Positions 9,049 through 18,721 of a stretch of 41,167 nt of DNA are shown here, piece after piece. This DNA comes from a bacterium. GTDB lineage: Bacteria > Zhuqueibacterota > QNDG01 > DSAB01. Position numbers and translations under genes: made by a program. Position 1 is the stretch's first letter; each line of letters starts with the position of its first letter. The notes beneath the pieces were generated by a model. The model was given only the letters and a program-made list of their open reading frames with translations. It ran no database searches and was not told the origin of the DNA. The DNA lies in contig JAFGDT010000084.1 in assembly GCA_016931965.1 (NCBI GenBank), positions 1 through 41,167 on the forward strand. The letters run 5' to 3'.

Positions 9049-9819
9049 ATGGCCATTCTGAAGACCGATGCCGTTGTCCTCAAAGGATGGAAGATGGGTG
9101 AAACCTCCAAAATCCTGTCCCTTTATACAAAGGATTTTGGGAAGGTCAAGGTGGTTGCCAAGGGAGGTCGGAATCCGAAAAGCCCATTCAGAGGCTGTCT
9201 CGAGCCCCTCACGACGATTCGGATCATTTACTATGACAAACGCACACGGGATCTTCAGTTGTTGAGCAAAGCTGACCTCATCGATCCCCATTCACGAATT
9301 ATCGGAGACATGGAGCGCACGACGCTGGGTCTGGCTGCAGCCGAACTGGTTGATCGCGCGGTGACGGGCGAAGAATCGCTTCCGCAGGTATACGATCTCT
9401 TGACCTCCGTCTTACGCGGATTCAACGAACAGGAGGATTTTTTAGAAGCGATCCTCTGGTACTTTGAAAGTCATTTCATGCATCTCATGGGATACAAACC
9501 GAAATGGGACCACTGTTTAGACTGCAATCAGTCCCTGGGAAAGGAAGGCGGTTTTTTTCAGCCTCAGAGCGGCGGTCTCGTCTGCAGCCAGTGCGGTGTT
9601 CAGAAAGGCGGGCTGGTTGTGGAAGGTGAAACCCTCGAGATTCTTTTCTGGCTTCAGCGCTGCGGACTGGAAGAAGTCGTTCAATTGAAGCCTTCTCCCA
9701 GTCAGAAATCGGAGATCCGAAAGATGTTCGATCTCTATTTTAAATCGCACATCGATCACATGCAGAGTCTGCGGTCCCTGGGATTTTATTATCAATTGAC
9801 GGATCATCCATCGTCATGA
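9049..9819 (+). CDS. recO: DNA repair protein RecO
   Basis: Recombination mediator that, with RecR, loads RecA onto SSB-coated single-stranded DNA. The 256-residue protein has an N-terminal OB fold starting ILKTDAVVLKGWKMGETSKIL, a helical core, and a zinc finger (CLDC near residue 157, CSQC near 180). It lies 9 bases downstream of mgtE with GAGG just before the ATG, so it is probably in the same transcript. The C-terminus keeps the usual SLGFYYQL-type ending. Confidence 0.93.
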   Translation: MAILKTDAVVLKGWKMGETSKILSLYTKDFGKVKVVAKGGRNPKSPFRGCLEPLTTIRIIYYDKRTRDLQLLSKADLIDPHSRIIGDMERTTLGLAAAELVDRAVTGEESLPQVYDLLTSVLRGFNEQEDFLEAILWYFESHFMHLMGYKPKWDHCLDCNQSLGKEGGFFQPQSGGLVCSQCGVQKGGLVVEGETLEILFWLQRCGLEEVVQLKPSPSQKSEIRKMFDLYFKSHIDHMQSLRSLGFYYQLTDHPSS

Positions 9820-9837
9820 AGCAATTGAGATCTCAAT

Positions 9838-10770
9838 GTGAATATTTCCAATCATTCTGAATCTATCCAGGGATCAGTCGACTATAAAAAATATCTCAAG
9901 CCGGACGTGGTCTCCAGGCTTTCCAGGCTCGATCTGGTAGCGCGGCTGGTTGTCGAGGGATTCATCACGGGTCTTCATCGCAGTCCCTACCATGGATTCT
10001 CCGTGGAGTTTTCCGAATACCGACCCTACATGCCGGGGGATCCGCTCCGGCATATCGATTGGAAAGTGTTAGGGCGGACAGACCGTTACTATGTCAAGCA
10101 ATTTGAGGAAGAGACCAACCTCAGGGCTTATTTGCTTTTAGATGGATCCAGTTCAATGGGCTTTACTTCGGGTCACGTGACCAAACTGCGCTACGGGATC
10201 TATCTTGCCGCAGCACTTTCCTATCTTATGCTGCTCCAGAGGGATGCGGTCGGCCTGGTTACTTTTGATCAGCAGATTCGGAGTTACCTGCCACCTCGCT
10301 CGATTTTCAGCTATTTTCATATCCTGCTCAGAGAAATGGATCGTCTAAAAAGCGGTGGCAAAACACACCTCTCGGTCACTTTCCACGAATTAGCCGAACG
10401 CATCAAGCGAAGGGGGCTCATCATCGTCTTTTCCGACCTATTCGATGATGTTGAAGAGGTGATCGCTTCTCTCAAGCATTTCCGTCACCGGAAACATGAA
10501 GTCATTGTTTTTCACATTCTTGATCCGATCGAAAGGAGCTTCGATTTTAAACAAGACGGTATGTTCATCGACATGGAAACAGGCGAGAAAATCGAGACAC
10601 AGCCCTGGCATATCCGTTCCGATTATCGGGAGAAGGTTCTTGCGTTTATAGAACGGTACAAACGTGAATGCCGCCAGCATCGTATCGATTATGTGCCGAT
10701 CGATACGTCTCAACCCTTTGATGCGGCCCTGTTCCATTATCTGGCCAAACGAAAGAAAATAGGGGGTTGA
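9838..10770 (+). CDS. DUF58 / von Willebrand factor A-like protein
   Basis: DUF58 protein with a vWA-like fold. Such proteins usually work with a MoxR AAA+ ATPase as a chaperone-like pair, but no MoxR gene is present in this window. Family signatures are FSEYRPYMPGDPLRHIDWK (about 60-78) followed by GRTDRYYVKQFEEE. The metal-ion-dependent adhesion site is DGSSSM (about 102-107). The 310-residue length is typical. The start is GTG at 9838, 18 bases after recO. The next gene begins 1 base after its stop, so the pair is an operon and the sensor kinase may share its physiological context. Confidence 0.88.
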   Translation: MNISNHSESIQGSVDYKKYLKPDVVSRLSRLDLVARLVVEGFITGLHRSPYHGFSVEFSEYRPYMPGDPLRHIDWKVLGRTDRYYVKQFEEETNLRAYLLLDGSSSMGFTSGHVTKLRYGIYLAAALSYLMLLQRDAVGLVTFDQQIRSYLPPRSIFSYFHILLREMDRLKSGGKTHLSVTFHELAERIKRRGLIIVFSDLFDDVEEVIASLKHFRHRKHEVIVFHILDPIERSFDFKQDGMFIDMETGEKIETQPWHIRSDYREKVLAFIERYKRECRQHRIDYVPIDTSQPFDAALFHYLAKRKKIGG

Positions 10771-10771
10771 T

Positions 10772-12343
10772 GTGTCCGATTTTTTCATCTGGGCGGGTGC
10801 GACCCTTGTGTTGCTATCCGCTTATTTTGTTTTTCTGTGGAGGCGAAGTCGAAACCGGTCGCGCTTTCGGGCAAAGCTTTCAATCATTTTTCTTCTCTTT
10901 GTGTTAATCCCGACTGTTCCGCTGACATTCCTGGTGGCCCATCTACTTACCCGCAGTGTCCGTGTCCTGCTTCTGCCCGGTATTGGCGAGGCTCTGGACA
11001 CCTCATTGGAGACCATCCGTTTGCAGGTGGAGGAACGCGGGAAACTGTTTTTAGAAGCATTTGATCCATCAGTTAATTATACGCCAAATATTCTCGAAGA
11101 AGAAAAAATTGATTTATTGGGGATCTATCGTTTTGATCGGGACAGTGTCATCACCCTGCATTCGATCCGTCTTCAGACGTCTCTCTTGCCCGAAAACTGG
11201 ACTCCCCAGAGGGAATCGCTTGTTGATCTATTGACAACCGAACGGACCAGCCGTCTCATTTCTCTGGGTGAAGGGAGTATGATCACTGTTTACCGACCTC
11301 TTTCCGATTCCACATTTGCTGTTGCCGGGTATCCTGTGGAAACGCATGTATTGAAAGCAAGGGATGATGTCGTACGGGCTCTGGATATTTATAACACACT
11401 TTCACTGCTCAAGGAATCGATCATTGAAAAGAATCTGCTCTGGATTCTGGCTCTCCTGCTGGTTGTCGGACTGGCTGTATTGGCTGTCATCACAGCCAGA
11501 AAGTTTTCTCGGGGCATCAGCGAACCGGTTCAGGATCTTGTCAAGGGCATGGAATTGGTGGCTGATGGAGATTTGTCCCATCAGGTTTATACCCGTGCAA
11601 AAGACGAGTTTCGTTTTCTCGTTGATTCGTTCAACAAGATGATTCACGATCTTGCTGTCAGTCGCCGGAAGTTGATCCGGGCGGAGCGCATGGCGGCCTG
11701 GCAGGAGATTGCCCGGCGCATCTCCCATGAAATGAAAAACAGTCTGACACCTGTCTCGATTTCACTCCGGAGATTCCAGAATCACATTCAACAGGAGTCA
11801 TTGCCTCCCGCACTTGAACAGAGTTTGCAGGACATTCAGGAAGAACTCCATGGTCTCGAAGTCATGGCCAAGGAGTTCTCGACATTTGCCCGAATGCCGC
11901 TTCCCCAGAAATCACCTCTCGATCTCAATGAAGTTGTCCAATCTGTTGTCCGGCTTGCTGAATTTTCATCCGGTCAAGTCAATGTTCGGACAAATCTTGC
12001 GGCCCATCTTCCCTTGATAAACGCAGACAGAGAACAAATGAAGCGGCTTCTTACCAATCTGATCAAGAACGGCATTGAAGCCTCCCGTGGCAATGGAACC
12101 GTGATGATCACCACGGGCGTAGCAGCCTCTTCCGAGCACGCAGTCAAACTGGTTATTCAGGACCAGGGCGAGGGAATCGATTCTGAAACCCTGGACAAAA
12201 TTTTTCATCCTTATTATACGACGAAAGAAAAGGGGACTGGACTTGGACTGGCCATTGTTCAGAAAATCGTCGAAGATCACGACGGGGAGATCCGGATCGA
12301 AAGTGAAAAAGGGAAGGGGACAAGGGTGATAGTCAGTCTGTAG
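10772..12343 (+). CDS. NtrY-like HAMP sensor histidine kinase
   Basis: Membrane-bound sensor kinase that would autophosphorylate on His319. Layout of the 523 residues: two N-terminal membrane helices (about 4-23 and 36-59), a probable periplasmic sensor region (about 60-212), a third helix (about 217-238), HAMP (about 240-300), HisKA with ERMAAWQEIARRISHEMKNS, then HATPase with N-box NLIKNGIEAS, G1 DQGEGID and G2 GTGLGLAIV. The H-box surroundings resemble NtrY, whose partners often activate sigma-54 promoters. No response regulator is adjacent, so it is an orphan here. No PAS domain is evident. Its stop codon (12341-12343) lies inside the left arm of a fold-back element, so the element sits exactly at the gene end. 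Confidence 0.88.
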   Translation: MSDFFIWAGATLVLLSAYFVFLWRRSRNRSRFRAKLSIIFLLFVLIPTVPLTFLVAHLLTRSVRVLLLPGIGEALDTSLETIRLQVEERGKLFLEAFDPSVNYTPNILEEEKIDLLGIYRFDRDSVITLHSIRLQTSLLPENWTPQRESLVDLLTTERTSRLISLGEGSMITVYRPLSDSTFAVAGYPVETHVLKARDDVVRALDIYNTLSLLKESIIEKNLLWILALLLVVGLAVLAVITARKFSRGISEPVQDLVKGMELVADGDLSHQVYTRAKDEFRFLVDSFNKMIHDLAVSRRKLIRAERMAAWQEIARRISHEMKNSLTPVSISLRRFQNHIQQESLPPALEQSLQDIQEELHGLEVMAKEFSTFARMPLPQKSPLDLNEVVQSVVRLAEFSSGQVNVRTNLAAHLPLINADREQMKRLLTNLIKNGIEASRGNGTVMITTGVAASSEHAVKLVIQDQGEGIDSETLDKIFHPYYTTKEKGTGLGLAIVQKIVEDHDGEIRIESEKGKGTRVIVSL

Positions 12344-12438
12344 GTCCGAAATGTCCCGATGTTTTGGCGGGATTTTCGGACATATTTGTGTCCGATAGTT
12401 CTGCCACGAAAACATGCGTCAGGACATATCGGACCTAC
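12340..12438. repeat. fold-back (palindromic) repeat element, full copy
   Basis: A 99-base inverted repeat. The outer arm GTAGGTCCGAAATGTCC (12340-12356) pairs with GGACATATCGGACCTAC (12422-12438), 16 of 17 positions. Inside, ATGTTTT pairs with AAAACAT, and a smaller CGGACA/TGTCCG hairpin (12377-12394) sits at the centre. The element provides the stop codon of the kinase gene. Its right half recurs in the same orientation at 12984-13034. It resembles the REP/MITE-like GGTCC-ATATGTCC palindromes dispersed in many environmental genomes. No transposase is nearby. Confidence 0.8.
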
Positions 12439-12457
12439 AAAAAAAGGGGAGAAAAAA

Positions 12458-12961
12458 ATGCTCACAAAGCGATCTTTTTTAAATATAAGAGACATAATAT
12501 GTTTTTTACTTATACTATGTCTATTTTCTCATTGTGCTGCGCCTGGAAGTAAACAGAACATTCGAAGGTGGGAAGAAATTGAAAGTAATGATAGTATACA
12601 AGAAAGTGATAGTCTTCAAATATTCATCACAAACGAGGATATAAAAAGAGAGATGAAATGGAGAATAAAAGAGCATATTGGCTCTTATTTAGTAGGTTTG
12701 GTATTTGGTACGGTTGTCGGAATGTGTTTGGGGGCTGGTGCAACTTATGTCATAGCAAAACCGGGAACTGGTGGGGGTGAGGGTTTGGCATATTTACCCG
12801 GTATCGTTATAGGCGGACTTTCCGGTTCAATAGCTGGTAGTTTAATCAGTCATAAGGTGATATACGACATAGAAAAGAAAGGAGCTCAAAAAAGGTTGTT
12901 GGTAAAACAAAAGCAAGAAATGCAAATCGAATTTAATCAGAATGGAAACAATAAGAACTAG
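12458..12961 (+). CDS. small putative lipoprotein/membrane protein with glycine-zipper segment
   Basis: I do not recognise this 167-residue protein. The start at 12458 is chosen because AGGGGAGA precedes it and the product then begins with a basic, strongly hydrophobic signal ending LFSHC (Cys26). That is a poor lipobox because His is at -1, so lipidation is uncertain. The centre (about 65-120) holds two hydrophobic stretches rich in Gly, with GTVVGMCLGAGATYV and GGLSGSIAGSLIS, like glycine-zipper outer-membrane or membrane-inserting proteins. The C-terminus is Lys/Gln-rich. It is visibly more AT-rich than its neighbours and is bracketed by direct repeats of a fold-back element, so recent acquisition or insertion is plausible. 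The frame can be extended upstream to 12359 through the repeat, which I think is spurious. Confidence 0.7.
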   Translation: MLTKRSFLNIRDIICFLLILCLFSHCAAPGSKQNIRRWEEIESNDSIQESDSLQIFITNEDIKREMKWRIKEHIGSYLVGLVFGTVVGMCLGAGATYVIAKPGTGGGEGLAYLPGIVIGGLSGSIAGSLISHKVIYDIEKKGAQKRLLVKQKQEMQIEFNQNGNNKN

Positions 12962-12983
12962 GACACTTCATTGCTTGATTAAA

Positions 12984-13034
12984 TTGTCCCATAGTCCTGA
13001 CACAAAACCAGGTGCCAGGACATATCGGATCTAC
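12984..13034. repeat. partial second copy of fold-back element (right half)
   Basis: About 50 bases matching 12388-12438 in the same orientation, including GCCAGGACATATCGGATCTAC against GCGTCAGGACATATCGGACCTAC, and both are followed by an A-run and GG. The left arm is not clearly present here. Together with the full copy it flanks the AT-rich gene at 12458-12961 as a direct repeat. Confidence 0.7.
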
Positions 13035-13065
13035 CGAAAAAGGCATGAAAATTACAAGAAACTCC

Positions 13066-13758
<693 letters not shown>

Positions 13759-13911
13759 AGGTGGCTTTATCATTTAAACTGTGGAAAAATGAAAAGGATT
13801 TGAAGATTCATATCCAATTTCGAACAAGTCAGCTTAACCTTTTTATGGAACATCAAAATCTGTTTTATTTATTCAGGAGATCTTTAAGGTCGATTAAACC
13901 GAGGTAAATCT

Positions 13912-14841
13912 ATGCAGCTGAAAAGTCGGCATTTGTTGGGTCTTGAAGGGATGACAAAGGAAGAAATTCATCTGATTCTGGATACGGCCAGATCTTTCAA
14001 GAAGGTTCTGGAACGTCCCATTCCCACCGTTCCCACGCTCCGCGGAAAAACCGTGGTCAATCTCTTTTTTGAACCCTCCACGCGGACGCGGTTCTCATTT
14101 GAATTAGCGGAAAAAAGGCTCTCTGCAGACACGGTCAATTTTACCGCCTCCGCTTCAAGTGTGTTGAAGGGAGAATCGCTCAAGGATACGATACAGAATA
14201 TCGAGGCCATGCGGATCGACCTTGTTGTTATTCGCCACAAGGCCGAAGGCGCACCTTATTTTCTCACCCGGTGTGTGAATGCAACGGTAATCAACGCCGG
14301 TGACGGCGCACATGAGCATCCCACACAGGGGCTGCTCGATATGATGACATTGCGGGAGAAAATGGGAAAACTTGAAGGTCTCAAAGTCGTCATTGTCGGA
14401 GATATCGAACACAGCCGCGTCGCCCGCTCCAATATCCACGGTTTAAAAAGCGTGGGCGCTCAGGTGGGTGTTTGTGGTCCTTCCACATTGATCCCCCGGG
14501 AAATCGAGAAACTGGGCGTGACAGTCTATCCCCACATCGAAGATGCCCTTCAAGAGGCCGATGTGCTGAACATACTCAGGATTCAGCTTGAACGGCAGAA
14601 AGGGGGATTGTTTCCATCGCTAAGAGAATACCGGTCACTTTTTGGCATCACCAAGGAACGGCTGGATCGAACCGCCAGGGATATCACCATCATGCATCCC
14701 GGGCCGCTGAACCGCGGTGTGGAAATCGACAGCGATGTGGCGGACAGCGATTATTCAGTCATCCTAAATCAGGTTACCAATGGTGTGGCTGTCCGAATGG
14801 CTGTCCTTTATCTTTTAGCGGGAAAAAGGGCCAAGTTTTAA
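13912..14841 (+). CDS. pyrB: aspartate carbamoyltransferase catalytic subunit
   Basis: Condenses carbamoyl phosphate and aspartate, the committed step of pyrimidine synthesis. The 309 residues contain the carbamoyl-phosphate site [19 protein letters not shown] (about 51-69), [10 protein letters not shown] (about 131-140), and [12 protein letters not shown] (about 262-273). The upstream GAGG suits the ATG at 13912. No pyrI regulatory subunit is adjacent, as expected for an operon governed by PyrR. The next gene, pyrC, starts 11 bases after the stop. Confidence 0.96.
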   Translation: MQLKSRHLLGLEGMTKEEIHLILDTARSFKKVLERPIPTVPTLRGKTVVNLFFEPSTRTRFSFELAEKRLSADTVNFTASASSVLKGESLKDTIQNIEAMRIDLVVIRHKAEGAPYFLTRCVNATVINAGDGAHEHPTQGLLDMMTLREKMGKLEGLKVVIVGDIEHSRVARSNIHGLKSVGAQVGVCGPSTLIPREIEKLGVTVYPHIEDALQEADVLNILRIQLERQKGGLFPSLREYRSLFGITKERLDRTARDITIMHPGPLNRGVEIDSDVADSDYSVILNQVTNGVAVRMAVLYLLAGKRAKF

Positions 14842-14852
14842 GGGAGATCAAT

Positions 14853-16163
14853 ATGAGTAAAGCGCAACAATCTTATCCGGTTCAGATCGAACAACTGCTT
14901 TTACAGGGCGGACGCGTGCTCGATCCACAGGTGAATCTGGACAAAGTCACTGATGTCCATATTATGAATGGAAAAATTAAAAAGATCGGTAAAGTGGATG
15001 CAAAATCATTTAAAGGTCAAATTGTCGATTGTCAAGACAAACTCATTATACCCGGGTTGGTCGATATGCATGTGCATCTCAGGGAACCTGGCCGAGAAGA
15101 TAAGGAGACGATTGAAACTGGATGTCGTGCCGCGATGGCGGGTGGATTTACAGCTGTCTGCTGTATGCCAAATACCCAACCACCGATAGACAGCCGAAGC
15201 CATGTTGAATTTATCAAAGAACGGTCAGAGGGATTTTTGGTAGATGTTCACCCGATTGCTGCTGTGACCAAAGGCTTACAGGGCGAAGAACTGACAGAGA
15301 TGGGGGATATGACCGACGGCGGCGCGGTCGGATTTTCGGATGACGGGTGGCCGGTTAAACAGGCGTCTCTTTTGCGAAGGGCTCTGGAATACGCCAAGAT
15401 GTTTGGACATCCGATAATTGATCACTGTGAAGAGCTCAGTCTTTCTGAAGACGGCGTCATGCATGAAGGATTTGTCTCCACAGGTTTGGGCATGAAAGGG
15501 ATTCCTTCGATCAGTGAAGAAATTACGGTTGCTCGGGATTTGCTGGTTGCCGAATACACGGGCGGGCCGCTCCATATTGCGCATGTTTCAACAAAGGGTT
15601 CTGTCCGGCTCATCCGAGAAGCCAAAAAACGGGGGGTTTCTGTCACTGCGGAAACTTGCCCTCACTACCTTGTTTTGACCGATGAAGCGGTTCGAAGTTT
15701 TAATACAAATATGAAAATGAAACCTCCTTTACGTACTGATGAAGATCAGCAGGCTCTTATTGAAGCCCTACAAGATGGTACCATCGATGTCATTGCCTCT
15801 GATCACGCCCCTCACGCCATTGAGGAAAAAGAAACGGAATACAATACGGCTGCTTTTGGAATTATCGGATTGGAGACCACACTCGGCATCGTTATGACTC
15901 ACCTTATAGCCAAAGGATTGATAACCTTAGAGGAGATGATCCAGAAAATGGCTGTCAATCCCAGGAAAATACTCCGTCTGGCAGAATGCTCTATCCAGGT
16001 GAACGCCAGTGCAAATTTAACAGTGCTTGATCCGAACATCGATTGGACTATTGATAAAACAACTTTCTATTCAAAATCGAGAAATACGCCCTTTGATGGA
16101 TGGCCCATGAAAGGTGGGTGTCTGGGTGTATTGAACAAGGGTCAGTTGTTTTTAAATTGTTGA
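14853..16163 (+). CDS. pyrC: dihydroorotase (type I)
   Basis: Zinc amidohydrolase that closes carbamoyl aspartate to dihydroorotate. The 436-residue size and motifs fit the long type I class: DMHVHLREPG (about 70-79), the DHCEE and HIAHVST metal-ligand segments, NTNMKMKPPLR, and ASDHAPH (about 311-317). The C-terminal strand returns to the small beta-sandwich that also includes the N-terminal LLLQGGRVLDP. An AGGGAG ribosome site precedes the ATG. In type I enzymes dihydroorotase often complexes with PyrB, which agrees with the adjacency. Confidence 0.95.
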   Translation: MSKAQQSYPVQIEQLLLQGGRVLDPQVNLDKVTDVHIMNGKIKKIGKVDAKSFKGQIVDCQDKLIIPGLVDMHVHLREPGREDKETIETGCRAAMAGGFTAVCCMPNTQPPIDSRSHVEFIKERSEGFLVDVHPIAAVTKGLQGEELTEMGDMTDGGAVGFSDDGWPVKQASLLRRALEYAKMFGHPIIDHCEELSLSEDGVMHEGFVSTGLGMKGIPSISEEITVARDLLVAEYTGGPLHIAHVSTKGSVRLIREAKKRGVSVTAETCPHYLVLTDEAVRSFNTNMKMKPPLRTDEDQQALIEALQDGTIDVIASDHAPHAIEEKETEYNTAAFGIIGLETTLGIVMTHLIAKGLITLEEMIQKMAVNPRKILRLAECSIQVNASANLTVLDPNIDWTIDKTTFYSKSRNTPFDGWPMKGGCLGVLNKGQLFLNC

Positions 16164-16235
16164 TCAGCTGGACCTCAATTGATTAAAATGAATAAAAAGG
16201 GTTGATAAAATATGCGTGTGGCTCTTACAAATACC

Positions 16236-16264
16236 TTGACAATAAAGTGTAAAATTATTATATT
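16236..16264 (+). promoter_or_regulatory. sigma-70 promoter of rplM-rpsI
   Basis: TTGACA (16236-16241), 17-base spacer, TATATT (16259-16264). The region just upstream is AT-rich. It lies 35 bases before the rplM start, as expected for a strong ribosomal-protein promoter. Confidence 0.78.
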
Positions 16265-16298
16265 TTTAGGCTTTATATAATTTATTTGAGAGGTCAAA

Positions 16299-16745
16299 GT
16301 GGTGAAAACGGTTGTTCCAAAGGTAGATCATCTTGAACGAAAATGGTATCTGATTGATGGCCAGGACCAGGTATTGGGGCGTCTGGCAAGCCAGATTGCC
16401 ATCCTGCTAAAGGGGAAACATAAACCCACATACACTCCCCATTTAGATCTGGGTGACCATGTTGTGGTAATCAATGCCGATAAAATTAAATTCACAGGGC
16501 GTAAGCTTCTCCAGAAACAGGTTACGCGATATACCGGATATCCAGGCGGTTTGAGAAAAATATCATTGGCAAAACTTTTTCATGACCATCCCGAAAGAGT
16601 CCTCTCCCGTGCTGTTAAGGGCATGTTGCCGAAGAATCGATTGGGACGACAGATGATCAAAAAACTGCGCATCTATGCAGGTCCGGATCATCCCCATCAG
16701 GCACAGCAACCGAATGATTTACCCAATAATCTGAGGAAGATATGA
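16299..16745 (+). CDS. rplM: 50S ribosomal protein L13
   Basis: Early-assembly protein of the large ribosomal subunit. The 148 residues include the family core [24 protein letters not shown] and the C-terminal [13 protein letters not shown] and [16 protein letters not shown]. The start is one of two adjacent GTG codons (16299 or 16302), preceded by GAGAGG. The stop overlaps the rpsI start (ATGA), the classical rplM-rpsI pair. Confidence 0.97.
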   Translation: MVKTVVPKVDHLERKWYLIDGQDQVLGRLASQIAILLKGKHKPTYTPHLDLGDHVVVINADKIKFTGRKLLQKQVTRYTGYPGGLRKISLAKLFHDHPERVLSRAVKGMLPKNRLGRQMIKKLRIYAGPDHPHQAQQPNDLPNNLRKI

Positions 16746-17134
16746 AAGAATCGGTTTACTATTCAACCGGCAGAAGAAAAGAATCTGTAGCCCGAGTTTA
16801 TTTGATGCCGGGTGAAGGACGTATTAAAGTGAATCAAAAAGAGTTGTTGTCCTATTTTCAAAGATCTACACTGGAAATGATTGTGCGGCAACCCTTTATT
16901 GTTACGCAAACGGAAGGGCAATACGATGTTATTGCCACAGTCAAGGGTGGTGGTCTTGCAGGACAGGCAGGGGCCATGGTTCTTGGGATTTCCCGTGCCC
17001 TTATTAAAACAAATGATGAGTTGAGAAAACCACTTCGAAATGCCGGTTTCCTCACACGAGATCCCAGAGAAAAGGAGCGAAAGAAATACGGTCAACCGGG
17101 TGCGCGGAAACGTTTCCAATTCTCAAAACGGTAA
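16742..17134 (+). CDS. rpsI: 30S ribosomal protein S9
   Basis: Small-subunit protein whose C-terminal tail reaches the P-site tRNA. The 130 residues contain [16 protein letters not shown] at the start, [19 protein letters not shown] in the middle, and the basic ending [17 protein letters not shown], with the invariant terminal Lys-Arg. It is coupled to rplM by a 4-base overlap. Confidence 0.97.
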   Translation: MKESVYYSTGRRKESVARVYLMPGEGRIKVNQKELLSYFQRSTLEMIVRQPFIVTQTEGQYDVIATVKGGGLAGQAGAMVLGISRALIKTNDELRKPLRNAGFLTRDPREKERKKYGQPGARKRFQFSKR

Positions 17135-17309
17135 CAGACTTGATCACGGATTACTTTCATAATTGTATTTTGTATTTATTCAATTGATTCATTGATTAAA
17201 AATGCACATTCCCTGATTTTCAGAAGGGTGCTGAGAAATGGCGTTCATTTCTCGGTTTTTTGAAAAGAAGAAGGGAATGGAGGAAAAACCCAGTGAAAGG
17301 AGACTATTC

Positions 17310-18083
17310 ATGCCAGAGATTACGTTACAGCAACTTTTGATGTCCGGGGCTCATTTTGGGCACCTGACACGCCGTTGGAATCCCAAAATGAAACCCTATA
17401 TCTTCATGGAACGAAACAGAATTTACATCATTGATCTCAACAAAACATTGTCTTGTTTGATGAAAGCATGCGAAGTCATTACTGAAATTGTTCGAAGTGG
17501 AGAAAAAATCCTGTTCTTGGGCACAAAAAAACAAGCGAGGGATATCGTTCGTGTGGAGGTTGAGCGGTGTGGTATGCCTTATGTCACTGAAAGATGGTTG
17601 GGAGGCATGTTAACCAACTTCAATACAATTAAAAAGAGTATCAAACAGCTTAAAAATCTTGAGAAAATGGCTGTCGATGGTACGTATGATAATCTCACAA
17701 AGAAGGAAATTCTCGGCATAGAGAGAAAAAGGGAAAAGCTTGAAAAGAGTCTTGGAGGCATCAAAGAGATGAGCAGATTGCCGGGCGGCTTGTTTGTCAT
17801 TGATACAAAGAAGGAAGCCATTGCGGTGGCTGAAGCCAACAAATTGGGTATTCCTGTATTCGGTATGATCGATACGAACAGTGATCCCGATCCCATCGAT
17901 TATCCCATTCCAGCAAATGACGATGCATTTAAGTCAATCAGTCTCATTGTCCATACGATTACCGATGCCATTTTAGAGGGGAAAGCAAAAGGAACGATGA
18001 TTCCAAGCTCTGAGGAAGAAGAGGAATTGGAGGAAGAAGTTCAAATAGAATCACTTGATGAAGATGAAGAAGCCCAAATGTGA
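17310..18083 (+). CDS. rpsB: 30S ribosomal protein S2
   Basis: Small-subunit protein that helps recruit S1. I start at ATG 17310 because AAAGGAG lies at the right distance and the product then begins MPEITLQQLLMSGAHFGH, as in the family. The frame is open from 17238, which would add 24 residues unlike S2. The 257-residue form keeps FLGTKKQARDIV, RWLGGMLTNF and DPIDYPIPANDDA. The last 25 or so residues are a Glu/Asp tail. rpsB-tsf-pyrH-frr is the standard bacterial order. Confidence 0.96.
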   Translation: MPEITLQQLLMSGAHFGHLTRRWNPKMKPYIFMERNRIYIIDLNKTLSCLMKACEVITEIVRSGEKILFLGTKKQARDIVRVEVERCGMPYVTERWLGGMLTNFNTIKKSIKQLKNLEKMAVDGTYDNLTKKEILGIERKREKLEKSLGGIKEMSRLPGGLFVIDTKKEAIAVAEANKLGIPVFGMIDTNSDPDPIDYPIPANDDAFKSISLIVHTITDAILEGKAKGTMIPSSEEEEELEEEVQIESLDEDEEAQM

Positions 18084-18093
18084 GGATTGATTT

Positions 18094-18693
18094 ATGACCG
18101 TTTCTGCCGGCGAGGTAAAAAAACTGAGAGATCTAACGGGTGCAGGCATGATGGATTGTAAAGCTGCACTGATGGAGACAGAAGGTGATATTGAAAAGGC
18201 CGTTGAATATCTCCGGAAAAAGGGAATTGCCTCTGCACAAAAAAGAGAAGGAAGAGAAGTCAAAGAGGGTGCGATTATCGCGTATGTGCATCCAGGAAAC
18301 CGATTGGGTGTCATGGTTGAGGTCAATTGTGAAACCGATTTTGTCGCCAAAACCAACGATTTTCAACTTTTTTCAAAAGATATTGCCATGCAGATTGCTG
18401 CAACAAATCCGATGGCCATTCAACGAGAAGATCTCTCAAAGGAAATTGTAGAAAAGGAACTCGATATATATCGGACCCAGATGAAAGAAGAAGGAAAACC
18501 GGACAATGTAATTGATAAGATTGTCCAGGGCAAACTGGAAAAATATTATCAGGAGGTGGTTCTTTTAGAACAAGGTTTCGTTAAGGATACAAGCAAAACC
18601 GTGAAAGAGTATTTATTGGAAGTTTCGGGTAAGCTCGGTGAACATATATCCATTAGACGGTTTGTTCGTTTCCAATTGGGTGAGGAAATATAA
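18094..18693 (+). CDS. tsf: elongation factor Ts
   Basis: Guanine-nucleotide exchange factor for EF-Tu. At 199 residues it is the short form, with an N-terminal UBA-like domain and one core subdomain, rather than the E. coli type of about 283. Signatures are VKKLRDLTGAGMMDCKAAL (about 7-25) and the EF-Tu contact VEVNCETDFVAK (about 74-85). It starts 10 bases after rpsB with GAGG upstream of the ATG. Confidence 0.96.
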   Translation: MTVSAGEVKKLRDLTGAGMMDCKAALMETEGDIEKAVEYLRKKGIASAQKREGREVKEGAIIAYVHPGNRLGVMVEVNCETDFVAKTNDFQLFSKDIAMQIAATNPMAIQREDLSKEIVEKELDIYRTQMKEEGKPDNVIDKIVQGKLEKYYQEVVLLEQGFVKDTSKTVKEYLLEVSGKLGEHISIRRFVRFQLGEEI

Positions 18694-18721
18694 TCCATTT
18701 TGATCTTTTATGATTCTTTAG

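Noticed and set aside
12359-12457. N-terminal extension of the small membrane protein frame
   Set aside because: The extension is translated from the palindromic repeat. The ATG at 12458 has its own ribosome site and begins a signal-like segment.
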